From positions 62,001 to 126,000 of the forward strand of contig NZ_JAYMFF010000003.1 of the NCBI RefSeq assembly GCF_035989245.1: 64,000 nucleotides of DNA, written 5' to 3'. Positions 1 through 7,300 of this stretch are shown here, in pieces (position 1 is the first letter of the stretch; the number at the start of each line of letters is the position of its first letter). Made by a program: the position numbers and the translations under genes. The notes under the pieces are model-generated. The model was not told the DNA's origin, did no database searches, and saw only the letters and a program-made list of their open reading frames with translations. The DNA comes from Adlercreutzia wanghongyangiae. GTDB lineage: Bacteria > Actinomycetota > Coriobacteriia > Coriobacteriales > Eggerthellaceae.

Positions 1-327
1 GTGCTGGACGCTTTCCCCGATCATGTGCTGAACCTGCATCCGGCGCTGCTGCCCTCGTTCAAGGGCGCCCACGCCATTCAGGATGCCTGGGATGCCGGTG
101 TGAAGGTGACGGGCGTGACCGTGCATTTGGCCAACGAGGATTACGACAAGGGGCCCATCGTGGTCCAGCGCGCGGTGTCCGTGTTGCCCGATGACGACAT
201 CGACGCCTTGGAGGCGCGCATCCACGAGGCCGAGCACGTCATCTACCCCGAGGTGCTGCGTGCCATCGCCGAGGGTCGCATGATCATGGACTCAGATCGC
301 AAGATCACTATTCGGCCGTTGGTCTAG
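1..327 (+). CDS. purN: Phosphoribosylglycinamide formyltransferase, C-terminal part (cut by window start)
   Basis: C-terminal 108 residues of the cytosolic enzyme that formylates GAR from 10-formyl-tetrahydrofolate in de novo purine synthesis. The window opens inside the gene, so the start and N-terminal half are missing (the family is about 190-210 residues). LHPALLP at residues 12-18 holds the conserved active-site histidine, and D49 in the DKGP loop matches the catalytic aspartate of the family. The stop is TAG at 325-327, followed directly by a strong hairpin. The first codon shown, GTG, is an internal valine rather than a start. Confidence 0.93.
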   Translation: MLDAFPDHVLNLHPALLPSFKGAHAIQDAWDAGVKVTGVTVHLANEDYDKGPIVVQRAVSVLPDDDIDALEARIHEAEHVIYPEVLRAIAEGRMIMDSDRKITIRPLV

Positions 328-343
328 GGGATCGTGCGCCTCT

Positions 344-390
344 GGCGGGGTCGTCGGGGCGTTTCGCGCCTCCGACCCCGCTCTTGTTGG
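344..390 (+). terminator. Hairpin terminator after purN
   Basis: GCGGGGTCG at 345-353 pairs with CGACCCCGC at 373-381, with further pairing inside the loop, followed by a short T-containing run (CTCTTGTT). It sits 17 bp after the purN stop, so it probably ends that transcript. Confidence 0.6.
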
Positions 391-419
391 CGCCGACGAC
401 AAAGGTTTCGGATTTTTTT

Positions 420-557
420 GGTCAGAAAGTCGAGTTTTGTGCAGCTGGAGCGCTCATTTTGGCCAGTAATGGACGAAAATGAGTGCTATAGGCATCGAAT
501 TCGCGTATTGAGGACCTCTGCGAGCGCATTTGGTGCACAAAACTCGATTTTCTGACC
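420..557. repeat. Intergenic palindromic element A (24-bp arms)
   Basis: A 24-bp arm at 420-443 (ending TCGAGTTTTGTGCA) is repeated in inverse at 534-557 with one mismatch. The roughly 90 bp between contains CATTTTGGCCAGTAATGG (455-472), a core also seen in the elements near 19510, 40260 and 41255. It fills most of the purN-xdhC gap and has no coding potential. It belongs to the family of diverged intergenic palindromes described in the findings. Confidence 0.7.
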
Positions 558-589
558 ATATTTGGAAGATCTTTTTGTCGGAGGTGGCA

Positions 590-1582
590 ATGAAGCGTGA
601 AATCATCGAGGCGATCATCGCCGATCTGCGCGAGAGGCGTGTGCCCTCTCTCGCTGCGGAAGACTTCCCGGCGTTTTCCGAGGAGGCCACGGCGGGCGAC
701 CCGCACATTGGGCCCGAAACTCTTGCGACTATTGCCGCAACACTGACCGAGGCCGACACCCCCACCTTCGAGCGCGCCCTGCGCGCCATGGACGAGGGCG
801 ACTTGGCGTGGCTCGGCTTCAAGGTGGTCTATGACGCTGCGGCGGCCCAGGCCAACGTGGATAACGAGGTGACGAAGAAGTACGGCGAGACGGGCTCGGC
901 CGATGGCGAGCCGCTCGTGTTCTTCTGCAACGATGCCAAGGAGATCGTGGCCTCCCGCGAGCTGTCGCCCCGCGATATCTTCCAGGCCAAGGACGTCACT
1001 CGCGGCCCCTCCATGCACAACGATCAGTTTGATGGCCTCACCTGGGCCAGCGCGCCGCTGTTCGGCAAGGTGCGGGTGTGGCTGCTGGGCGCGTCGGATG
1101 CGGCGGTGGAAGTGGCGGCGCTGGCCGACCACGTGGGCTTCCACGTGGTGGCGGTCGACCACGACCCGGCGTTCCTGAACGAGGAGCGCTTTCCCGCGGC
1201 CGAGCGCATTATGCTGCACGGCGGCAATTTCGACGAGCTGGCGAATATGCCCGCGCGTCCCGATGACTACGTGTGCGTGCTCACGCGCGGTCACATGTTT
1301 GACCCCGAGAGCTGCATCTGGGCGTTGCAGAACGGCGTGCACTACGTGGGCATGATGGGCTGCGCGGGGAAGAACTCCACCGTGCACGATCTGGTGGTTG
1401 CTGGCGGTGTCTCTGAGGCCGACTGGGATCGCGTGAAGCGTCCCATCGGGTTGAAGTTTGGGGCGAAGACGCCGGCGGAGCTGGCCATTGCCATCGTGGC
1501 CGAGCTGGTGGACGTGCGCTACCGTCAGCGCTACAGCGCCGAGGCCCGCGAGCGCCACGAGAAGAGCCTCGGCCGCTCGTAG
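590..1582 (+). CDS. XdhC/CoxI-family protein
   Basis: 330-residue protein of the XdhC/CoxI family, whose members help insert or mature the molybdenum cofactor of xanthine-dehydrogenase-type hydroxylases. The C-terminal half looks like the XdhC Rossmann domain: a beta strand plus GAS-type loop (VWLLGASDAA, about residues 164-173), an acidic strand end (VVAVDHD), then VLTRGHMFD and YVGMMGC, the usual TRGH and G-M-x-G positions. The ATG at 590 follows GGAGGTG at a good distance, and the open frame further upstream overlaps repeat element A, so the later start is chosen. No molybdenum hydroxylase is adjacent, so its client enzyme is unknown. Confidence 0.8.
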   Translation: MKREIIEAIIADLRERRVPSLAAEDFPAFSEEATAGDPHIGPETLATIAATLTEADTPTFERALRAMDEGDLAWLGFKVVYDAAAAQANVDNEVTKKYGETGSADGEPLVFFCNDAKEIVASRELSPRDIFQAKDVTRGPSMHNDQFDGLTWASAPLFGKVRVWLLGASDAAVEVAALADHVGFHVVAVDHDPAFLNEERFPAAERIMLHGGNFDELANMPARPDDYVCVLTRGHMFDPESCIWALQNGVHYVGMMGCAGKNSTVHDLVVAGGVSEADWDRVKRPIGLKFGAKTPAELAIAIVAELVDVRYRQRYSAEARERHEKSLGRS

Positions 1583-1662
1583 ACGCTCACTGCCCCAAGG
1601 CGCTGTGGGCGCCGGAGTTCCGCTCGCGTATGACGGGAGCGGTGGAATAATCAACGAACACG

Positions 1663-1691
1663 GAGGCCGTCCCCTGCAGGACGGCCTCTTT
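1663..1691 (+). terminator. Terminator after the XdhC-like gene
   Basis: Perfect 10-bp stem, GAGGCCGTCC (1663-1672) with GGACGGCCTC (1679-1688), a 6-nt loop and then TTTG. It separates the XdhC-like gene from the riboswitch leader. Confidence 0.75.
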
Positions 1692-1734
1692 GTGCCATAA
1701 TGCTCGGGTCAATGGCTCATCGGGCCGCAGTATG

Positions 1735-1938
1735 CGGTGCGGGCGCGAGCGGTCGGCGGGGTGCCGGCGCGCGGGCGCCTTTGCCTTGGGGAATGCGGGT
1801 GCGAATCCCGCGCTATACCAGTAACCGTAAGGTTCCCGGACGTGATGGTTGTTGCGAAGCGTGTTTCTTCGCAGCGCACCGTCGTTCGGGACGAAGTCGG
1901 AACACCAAGCCGAGAGGCACGAGCCCTGGAGAAGAAAG
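1735..1938 (+). promoter_or_regulatory. Cobalamin riboswitch
   Basis: This leader carries the landmarks of a cobalamin aptamer in order: CGGTGC near 1736, GGGGAATGCGGGTGCGAATC (about 1789-1808, the G-G-A-A / GGTG-x-AA-TCC box), a CAGTAACCGTAA segment standing for the usual ACTGTGA-like strand, a variable stem region, and GTCGGAACACC (about 1898-1908), matching the closing AGTC-x-GAA-x-ACC box. A CATAAT -10 candidate at 1696-1701 would start the transcript just upstream. It ends about 10 bp before a predicted B12-uptake gene set, as expected for B12-repressed expression. The assignment rests on motifs read by eye; a covariance-model search was not possible. Confidence 0.78.
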
Positions 1939-1947
1939 GTTTGCCTC

Positions 1948-2451
1948 ATGTATCAGAATGCCCAGAACACCACGAAGAAGCTGTTTGCGAGCCTGCTCGC
2001 CCTGGCCTTTGCCGCCCTGCTGGCCCTGGCCGGCTGCGCGGGCGACAGCACGGCGGCCGACAATGCCGACGCCCAGGACGCTGCGGCTGCTGCGGCTGAG
2101 CAGAACGGCACCTCTGCCGAGGGCGATGCGGCTGGGGCCGATGCGGCCGAGGCCAAGGTGACCGTGTCGGTGACGATGCCCGAGGGTGCCGACGCTGCCT
2201 CCGAGAACGTGGAGGTGACGGTTCCCGCCGAGGGCACCGTGTACGACGCGCTGGTGGCTACCGGCTGGGACGTGCAGGCTGAGGACGGCGACTACGGCAA
2301 GTACGTCACCTCCATCAACGGCATTGCAAACGGTTCCGAGGGTGAAATGAGCGGCTGGGTGTTCACCGTGAACAACGAGCAGGTCATGGAGGGTTGCGAC
2401 GTTTGCAAGCTGGCCGACGGCGACACCGTCGAGTGGACGTTCTTCGTCTAG
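1948..2451 (+). CDS. DUF4430 (transcobalamin C-terminal-like) lipoprotein
   Basis: 167-residue predicted lipoprotein. The N-terminus has a KK pair, a hydrophobic run and the lipobox LALAGC, so it should be anchored outside the membrane. A low-complexity Ala/Asp/Glu tether follows, then a domain of about 100 residues with the DUF4430 pattern (VTVPAEGTVYDAL, GYxVTSINGIA-like, SGWVFTVNNE, DGDTVEWTF), a fold shared with the C-terminal domain of transcobalamin and intrinsic factor. Placed between a cobalamin riboswitch and an ECF transporter, it most likely captures corrinoids and passes them to the transporter; that role is inference. ATG at 1948 has AAAGG about 8 nt upstream. An in-frame upstream extension would run through the riboswitch and is rejected. 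Confidence 0.82.
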   Translation: MYQNAQNTTKKLFASLLALAFAALLALAGCAGDSTAADNADAQDAAAAAAEQNGTSAEGDAAGADAAEAKVTVSVTMPEGADAASENVEVTVPAEGTVYDALVATGWDVQAEDGDYGKYVTSINGIANGSEGEMSGWVFTVNNEQVMEGCDVCKLADGDTVEWTFFV

Positions 2452-2478
2452 GCCGCCATCGCCAAGCTGTTGCGTGCA

Positions 2479-2505
2479 GGGGCCGGGCTGTTGAGCGTCG
2501 GCCCC
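2479..2505 (+). promoter_or_regulatory. Intercistronic hairpin before ecfT
   Basis: GGGGCCG (2479-2485) pairs with CGGCCCC (2499-2505) around a 13-nt loop, between the lipoprotein stop and the ecfT start. There is no clear T-run, so it may protect the upstream mRNA or weaken read-through rather than fully terminate. That would give more lipoprotein than transporter, which is inference. Confidence 0.45.
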
Positions 2506-2517
2506 CGCTCTGCTTGT

Positions 2518-3414
2518 ATGGAATCCACGCGCGACATATTTTCCCATTGCCATCCGACAGTGGTGCTGGCGTATTTCGCGGGCATCATCGGCGTGACGAT
2601 GCTCGTGATGAGCCCCGTGTTCGCGGGGCTCTCGTTGGTGGGCGCGACGATGGCCTGCTTGGCGGTACGCGGCCGGTCGGCGCTGCCCCTTATCGGTGGC
2701 ATCGCGGTGCTCGGGGCGGGGGTGACCCTGTTGAACCCGCTGTTCAACACCGCGGGCGATACCGTGCTGTTCGAGGTGTTCGGCCGTCCGTATACCGCCG
2801 AGGTCCTTATGTTTGGCGGTACGATGGGCGGTGCACTGGGGGCCGCGCTGCTTTGGTTCTCGGTGGCGAGTCGCGCATTGACGGCCGAGAAGGTGACATA
2901 CCTGTTTGGCGGCCGGGCGCCCGCACTGACGACGGTGCTTACGCTGGTGCTGCGCTTGGTGCCGGCCTATGGGCGTCGCGCTACCGCTTTGGCCGAGGCG
3001 CGAGCTGGCGTGGGGCTCGGCGTGTCTGAGGCCGATGGCCTGGGCGGAAAGGTGCGCGTCGGTGCCACGCTGCTGTCGTCGTTGACGGCGTGGTCGCTTG
3101 AGCAGGGCGTGACGACGGCCGATTCCCTGGCCGCCCGGGGCTTCGGCTCGGGTTCGCGCACCGCCTGGGGCCGCTACCGCTTCAGGTGGCGGGAAGGGGC
3201 GCTGATGGCCCTGCTGGGGGTGCTCGCGTTCGGGATGGGCGCGGGGGTTGCGGCGGGAGCCGGTGCGGCAGAGTTTCTGCCGCGATTCCAGCTGCCCGCA
3301 GCTGATGCCCTCGTACTTGTCGGTTGGGTGTCGTGGACGGCGATGGTGCTGCTGCCCACGATGCTGGCTGTGGCGGGGGAGGTGCGATGGCGCTGCTCGC
3401 TCTGGAACATCTGA
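2518..3414 (+). CDS. ECF transporter transmembrane component T
   Basis: 298-residue polytopic membrane protein of the CbiQ/EcfT family, the scaffold linking ATPases to the substrate-binding S component of an energy-coupling-factor importer. Several hydrophobic helices lie in the first 140 residues; the coupling-helix region with Ala-Arg-Gly motifs (TALAEARAG and SLAARGFGSG) follows, then two or three C-terminal helices. The ATG at 2518 is preferred to an in-frame TTG at 2470 because the hairpin at 2479-2505 lies between them; neither has a strong ribosome-binding site. It overlaps the ATPase gene by 28 bp, indicating tight co-expression. The vitamin B12 substrate is inferred from the riboswitch upstream. 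Confidence 0.85.
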   Translation: MESTRDIFSHCHPTVVLAYFAGIIGVTMLVMSPVFAGLSLVGATMACLAVRGRSALPLIGGIAVLGAGVTLLNPLFNTAGDTVLFEVFGRPYTAEVLMFGGTMGGALGAALLWFSVASRALTAEKVTYLFGGRAPALTTVLTLVLRLVPAYGRRATALAEARAGVGLGVSEADGLGGKVRVGATLLSSLTAWSLEQGVTTADSLAARGFGSGSRTAWGRYRFRWREGALMALLGVLAFGMGAGVAAGAGAAEFLPRFQLPAADALVLVGWVSWTAMVLLPTMLAVAGEVRWRCSLWNI

Positions 3415-5177
3415 CATTCACGTATCCGGGGGCCGCGCGCGCCGCCCTGAACGACGTTTCGCTCGACTTTGCCCCGGGTAGCTACACCGTGGTGGCGGGC
3501 CTGTCGGGCTGCGGGAAGACCACGCTGCTGCGCTGCCTGAAGCCGCCGCTTGCTCCGGCCGGCGAGCGTGCGGGAGCAGTGCGGTGGAACGGGGTGCCCC
3601 TCGAGGGGCTTTCCTCGCGCGACCAGGCGTGTGGCATCGGATTTGTGATGCAGGAGCCCGATGCGCAGATCGTCTGCGATCGCGTGGAGGCCGAGCTGGC
3701 CTTTGGTTTGGAAAACGTCGGGTGCGCGCGCGAGATGATGGGCCTGCGCGTGGCCGAGATGACGAGTTTTTTCGGCATCGGGCCATGGTTGCACCAATCG
3801 ACTTTGTCTTTGTCGGGCGGCCAAAAGCAGCTGCTGAACTTAGCGTCGGTGATGGCCGCGGGGCCGGAGGTGCTGGTGCTGGACGAGCCCACCAGCCAGC
3901 TGGATCCTATCGCTGCAGCCGATTTCCTGGCAGCGGTGCGTCGTGTGAACCGCGAGTTGGGTGTGACGGTGATCATGGCCGAGCATTGTCTGGAAGAAGC
4001 GCTGGCCGATGCCGATACGCTGGTGGTTTTAGAAAAGGGCCGCGTGATCGAGACCGGCGATCCGCGGATGGTGGCGGCCCAGGTGGCATCATCGGGAAGC
4101 CCGTTGGCCACCGCGCTCCCGGCGGCGCTGCGGGTGCACGCTGCGGTGTCGGCAGAGGAGGATGCGCTGTCGGCGCCTCTGACGGTGGCCGAGGGGCGTC
4201 GCTGGCTGGAAAAGTGGGCGCAGAACGCGGGCGCTCGCACGGTTGCGCACGGCGCAGTGGCTGCCGGAGATGACGCGGCTGCGGGTTGCGCGGTCGCAGG
4301 CGCTCCTTTGCCGGCGGCCTGCCAGGGTTCCGCGGACGCCGCTCTTGCGGCGCGGTTGCGCGATGTGCGCTTTCGCTACGGGCGCGATAGGGCCGACGTG
4401 CTGCGCGGCTTGTCGCTCGGGGTGCCCGCCGGCGCCGTGACGGCCCTCGTCGGTGCTAATGGAGCGGGGAAGTCGACGGTGCTGAAGGTGCTGGCCGGTC
4501 TTGTGCGGCCGTATCAAGGGAGCGTTGAGGTGCTCGGCCGCCGGCTTGGAGCGTTGCGGCGGCCTGCCGCGATGCCGGTGGCCCTGCTGCCTCAGGATCC
4601 CACGCTGCTCTTCTCGCGGGAGACGGTGCGCGCGGAGTTGGAGGAAATGTCGGGTGACGCGGCGCTGGTTGCCCGCATGGCCGCCCGTTGCGAGGTGGAC
4701 GGCCTGCTGGATGCCCATCCCTTAGACCTCTCGGGCGGCGAGCGCCAGCGCGTGGCCTTGGCCAAAGTGCTGATCGCACGCCCGCGCCTGCTGCTTCTGG
4801 ACGAGCCGACCAAGGGGCTCGATGCTGCTGCGAAGGCGTCCCTTGGCGCGCTGCTCGCCGATTTGGCCGCCGAGGGGACGACCGTGGTCGTAGCTTCTCA
4901 CGACCTGGACTTCTGCGCCGCATGGTCGCGCTGCGTGGCGCTCGTGTTCGACGGTGTCGTGGCGGCCTGCGCTGCTCCCCGCGAGATCTTCGCCGCTGCC
5001 AGTTTCTACACCACGGCCGCTAGCCGTGTGGCGCGCGACGTGTTCCCCGGTGCGGTTACCGTGGAAGATGTCATCGCCTGCTGCCGCAGCGTTCAGGTTG
5101 CCGACTACGACGGCGACGGGCGTCCTAGGGGAGATGCGCAGCCCTCCCGTTCCGCGTTAGGAGGTGTAGCGCAGTGA
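3387..5177 (+). CDS. ECF transporter ATPase with two fused ABC domains
   Basis: 596-residue protein with two complete ABC ATPase domains in one chain, replacing the usual EcfA1/EcfA2 pair. Domain 1 (about 1-240) has Walker A GLSGCGKTTLL, signature LSGGQKQ and Walker B VLVLDEPT. After a degenerate Ala/Gly-rich linker, domain 2 (about 320-560) has GANGAGKSTVL, LSGGERQRVAL and LLLLDEPTKGLD. Both sites look catalytically intact. ATG at 3387 is preceded by GGGGGAGGTG; the frame extends further upstream, but only inside ecfT. The stop overlaps the next gene's GTG by 4 bp. It energises the importer from the cytosolic face. Confidence 0.92.
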   Translation: MALLALEHLTFTYPGAARAALNDVSLDFAPGSYTVVAGLSGCGKTTLLRCLKPPLAPAGERAGAVRWNGVPLEGLSSRDQACGIGFVMQEPDAQIVCDRVEAELAFGLENVGCAREMMGLRVAEMTSFFGIGPWLHQSTLSLSGGQKQLLNLASVMAAGPEVLVLDEPTSQLDPIAAADFLAAVRRVNRELGVTVIMAEHCLEEALADADTLVVLEKGRVIETGDPRMVAAQVASSGSPLATALPAALRVHAAVSAEEDALSAPLTVAEGRRWLEKWAQNAGARTVAHGAVAAGDDAAAGCAVAGAPLPAACQGSADAALAARLRDVRFRYGRDRADVLRGLSLGVPAGAVTALVGANGAGKSTVLKVLAGLVRPYQGSVEVLGRRLGALRRPAAMPVALLPQDPTLLFSRETVRAELEEMSGDAALVARMAARCEVDGLLDAHPLDLSGGERQRVALAKVLIARPRLLLLDEPTKGLDAAAKASLGALLADLAAEGTTVVVASHDLDFCAAWSRCVALVFDGVVAACAAPREIFAAASFYTTAASRVARDVFPGAVTVEDVIACCRSVQVADYDGDGRPRGDAQPSRSALGGVAQ

Positions 5178-5884
5178 AGCGCGCAATCATTCGCCGTGTG
5201 GCCCTGGTGGCAGCCACGCTCATAGCGCTTGCTGCTGTTGGCGTGCTCACGGTGCTGCGCGTAAGCCCGTACGTGGCCGCGGCGCTCGTTATTACCCTGG
5301 GCCTCGTGCCCTTCCTCGCCGCCTTCGAATACGAGCGCCCGGGCGCCCGCGAGGTGGTGCTTATCGCTGTGCTGGCCGCCCTGGCTGTGGCTTCCCGGGC
5401 GGTGTTCGCCTTCGTGCCCCACTTCAAGCCCATGGCCGGCGTGGTCATCATCGCGGGCATTGCCCTGGGCGCGCGGTCGGGCTTTCTCGTGGGGGCGCTT
5501 GCGGCATTGGCTTCGGGTTTCATCTTCGGTCAGGGGCCGTGGACCCCGTTTCAGATGCTCGCTTTCGGCGCCGCAGGCGCGCTGTTCGGGTTTCTGGCCC
5601 AGCGCGGCGTGGTGCCCCGCAGCCGTTTGCGCCCCGCCCAGCGCGTAGCCCTGGCGGCGGGCGGCTTCGCCTTCGTGCTCGTGGTGCTCGGCCCCATTTT
5701 GGACACAAGCACGCTGCTTTTGCTGATGTCATCGCTGAACTCGGCCAGCATCGCGGCCGTTTACCTGGCGGGCGTTCCCGTGAACGCCATCCACGGCGCA
5801 GCCACGGCCCTCACGTTGCTGTTCGCGGCCAATCCGCTGCTGAACCAACTGGCCCGCCTCCGCCGCAAGTACGGCATCGAATAG
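5174..5884 (+). CDS. ECF transporter S component, probable cobalamin specificity (CbrT-like)
   Basis: 236-residue membrane protein with about six helices. The stretch FVPHFKPMAGVVIIAGIALG followed by the GFLVGALAALASGFIFGQGP loop resembles ECF S components of the CbrT type, which bind vitamin B12 in other bacteria. Starting with GTG at 5174 after a strong TAGGAGGTG, it overlaps the ATPase gene by 4 bp. The cobalamin assignment combines this family resemblance with the riboswitch and the transcobalamin-like lipoprotein in the same unit. Other substrates of this S-component branch cannot be excluded. Confidence 0.82.
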   Translation: MKRAIIRRVALVAATLIALAAVGVLTVLRVSPYVAAALVITLGLVPFLAAFEYERPGAREVVLIAVLAALAVASRAVFAFVPHFKPMAGVVIIAGIALGARSGFLVGALAALASGFIFGQGPWTPFQMLAFGAAGALFGFLAQRGVVPRSRLRPAQRVALAAGGFAFVLVVLGPILDTSTLLLLMSSLNSASIAAVYLAGVPVNAIHGAATALTLLFAANPLLNQLARLRRKYGIE

Positions 5885-5908
5885 CTGTCAGATGGCGGGC
5901 GGAGGTCT

Positions 5909-5933
5909 TTGGCTAGGGGCCGAGGACTATAAT
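5909..5933 (+). promoter_or_regulatory. Probable promoter of the ATP-grasp gene
   Basis: Perfect -10 hexamer TATAAT at 5928-5933 with a weak TTGGCT upstream at sub-optimal spacing. A transcript starting near 5940 rules out an ATG at 5932 and supports the one at 5968. Confidence 0.5.
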
Positions 5934-5967
5934 GAACGCGCGATCCCCCCCCGACGAAGGAGCTGCC

Positions 5968-7122
5968 ATGATCATTCTCGATGCCCCCCATGCGTCTGTG
6001 CCGCTGCTCGATTGGATGGAGGCGTCGGGCCACCCGGTGTTCGCCAACGATTTCTCGCGTTCGTTGGCCGCGACGCGCGCCATCAACCTGGTGGACGATG
6101 CCGAGGCCGTCCGCCGTCTGGAAGCGGGCGAGCGCGTGTACACCAATTCCGAGAATGCCCTGGCCTGGATCATGGAGCGCGTGGACAACCCCGGTCTCAC
6201 CGCCGCCATTGCGCTGTTCAAGGACAAGGCGGCCATGCGCGAGAAGTTGGCGTCGTTGAACCCCGATCTGTTCTACGCCACGGTCAGCCGCGAGGAGCTG
6301 GACGCCATCAACGTGGACGATCTGCCTCTGCCGGTGGTGCTGAAGCCGTCGGTGGGCTTCTGCTCCATGGGCGTGTACATCATCGAGGAGCCCGACGATT
6401 GGGCCGATGCCGTGGCCGACATCGCCCGGCGCGAGGAAGGCTGGCATTCCCGCTATCCCGAGAGCGTGGTGGGCGGCGACGTGTACATCATCGAGGGCTT
6501 CATTGGCGGTGTGGAATACGCGCTGGACTGCTACTACGACGAAGAGGGCGCGCCGCACATCCTGAACATTCTGCGCCACGATTTCGCCGATCCCGAGGAC
6601 ACCTCCGATCGCCTGTACCTGACCGACGCCGCCATAGTGAACGAGATGGAGCCGCGCTTCATGGAGTGGCTGCGCGCCGTGAACGAGGTGGTGGGCGCGC
6701 GTAACATTCCCCTTCACGTGGAGCTGCGCGTCGACGGCGATGTGATCGCCCCCATCGAGTTCAACCCGCTGCGCTTTGCGGGCCTGGGCGGTACCGACGT
6801 AGCCTATTTCGGCGTGGGCTTGCGCACCTACGCGGCGTTTTTGGAAAACGAGGCGGTGGACTTGGCAGCCTTGTACGGGGCGCACCCCGACCAGGTGTTC
6901 TCTATGTCGTTGCTGAACCCGGCGCCTGAAGCCGACCTGGCGCGCCCCTTCAACAGCCAGGCGCTGCTGGCGCGTTTCAGCCACGTGCTGTCGTACCATG
7001 ATTTCGACCCCAAAACGGTGGGCTTCTACGGGTTCTTGTTCTTGCAAACCGATAAGGAGGGCGCCGGCGCGGCCGAGCGCGACTGGCTGCTGCACAGCGA
7101 CCTCATGGAGTTCGTGGACTAG
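5968..7122 (+). CDS. ATP-grasp domain protein
   Basis: 384-residue cytosolic ATP-grasp enzyme of unknown substrate. The family joins a carboxylate, activated as acyl-phosphate, to an amine or other nucleophile. The ATP-binding strand pair LPVVLKPSVGFCSMGVYII (about 113-131) and the metal-binding E-x-N in PIEFNPLRFAG (about 262-272) are visible, and the order of elements fits a complete grasp domain. ATG at 5968 follows GAAGGAG. It is monocistronic, with its own promoter. It may belong to the carboxylate-amine-ligase-like group with no assigned reaction; I do not recognise a specific pathway. Confidence 0.75.
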   Translation: MIILDAPHASVPLLDWMEASGHPVFANDFSRSLAATRAINLVDDAEAVRRLEAGERVYTNSENALAWIMERVDNPGLTAAIALFKDKAAMREKLASLNPDLFYATVSREELDAINVDDLPLPVVLKPSVGFCSMGVYIIEEPDDWADAVADIARREEGWHSRYPESVVGGDVYIIEGFIGGVEYALDCYYDEEGAPHILNILRHDFADPEDTSDRLYLTDAAIVNEMEPRFMEWLRAVNEVVGARNIPLHVELRVDGDVIAPIEFNPLRFAGLGGTDVAYFGVGLRTYAAFLENEAVDLAALYGAHPDQVFSMSLLNPAPEADLARPFNSQALLARFSHVLSYHDFDPKTVGFYGFLFLQTDKEGAGAAERDWLLHSDLMEFVD

Positions 7123-7238
7123 GTTCTCGCCGCGACGACCTTGCGGCCTGCGCCGGTTCACCCGCCCCTTACGGCGGGATGACGGACCGCGAACAAACCT
7201 TTCGCGAAGGGAAATGATCAGGGTTCACCCCCTATGCT

Positions 7239-7276
7239 GAGGGTGGCGCGGTGGCTCAGGCCGCAGCGCCACCCTC
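7239..7276 (+). promoter_or_regulatory. Leader hairpin before the pilin-like gene
   Basis: GAGGGTGGCGC (7239-7249) is inversely repeated at 7266-7276 around a 16-nt loop, 25 bp before the pilin-like gene. There is no T-run. It may be an mRNA-stability or regulatory element of that gene, or the distant end of the preceding transcript. Confidence 0.4.
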
Positions 7277-7300
7277 GTTACGAGAAGGCGGGTGAGCGCA

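Noticed and set aside
1849..1947. In-frame N-terminal extension of the DUF4430 lipoprotein
   Set aside because: It would translate the 3' half of the cobalamin aptamer and push the signal peptide into the interior of the protein.
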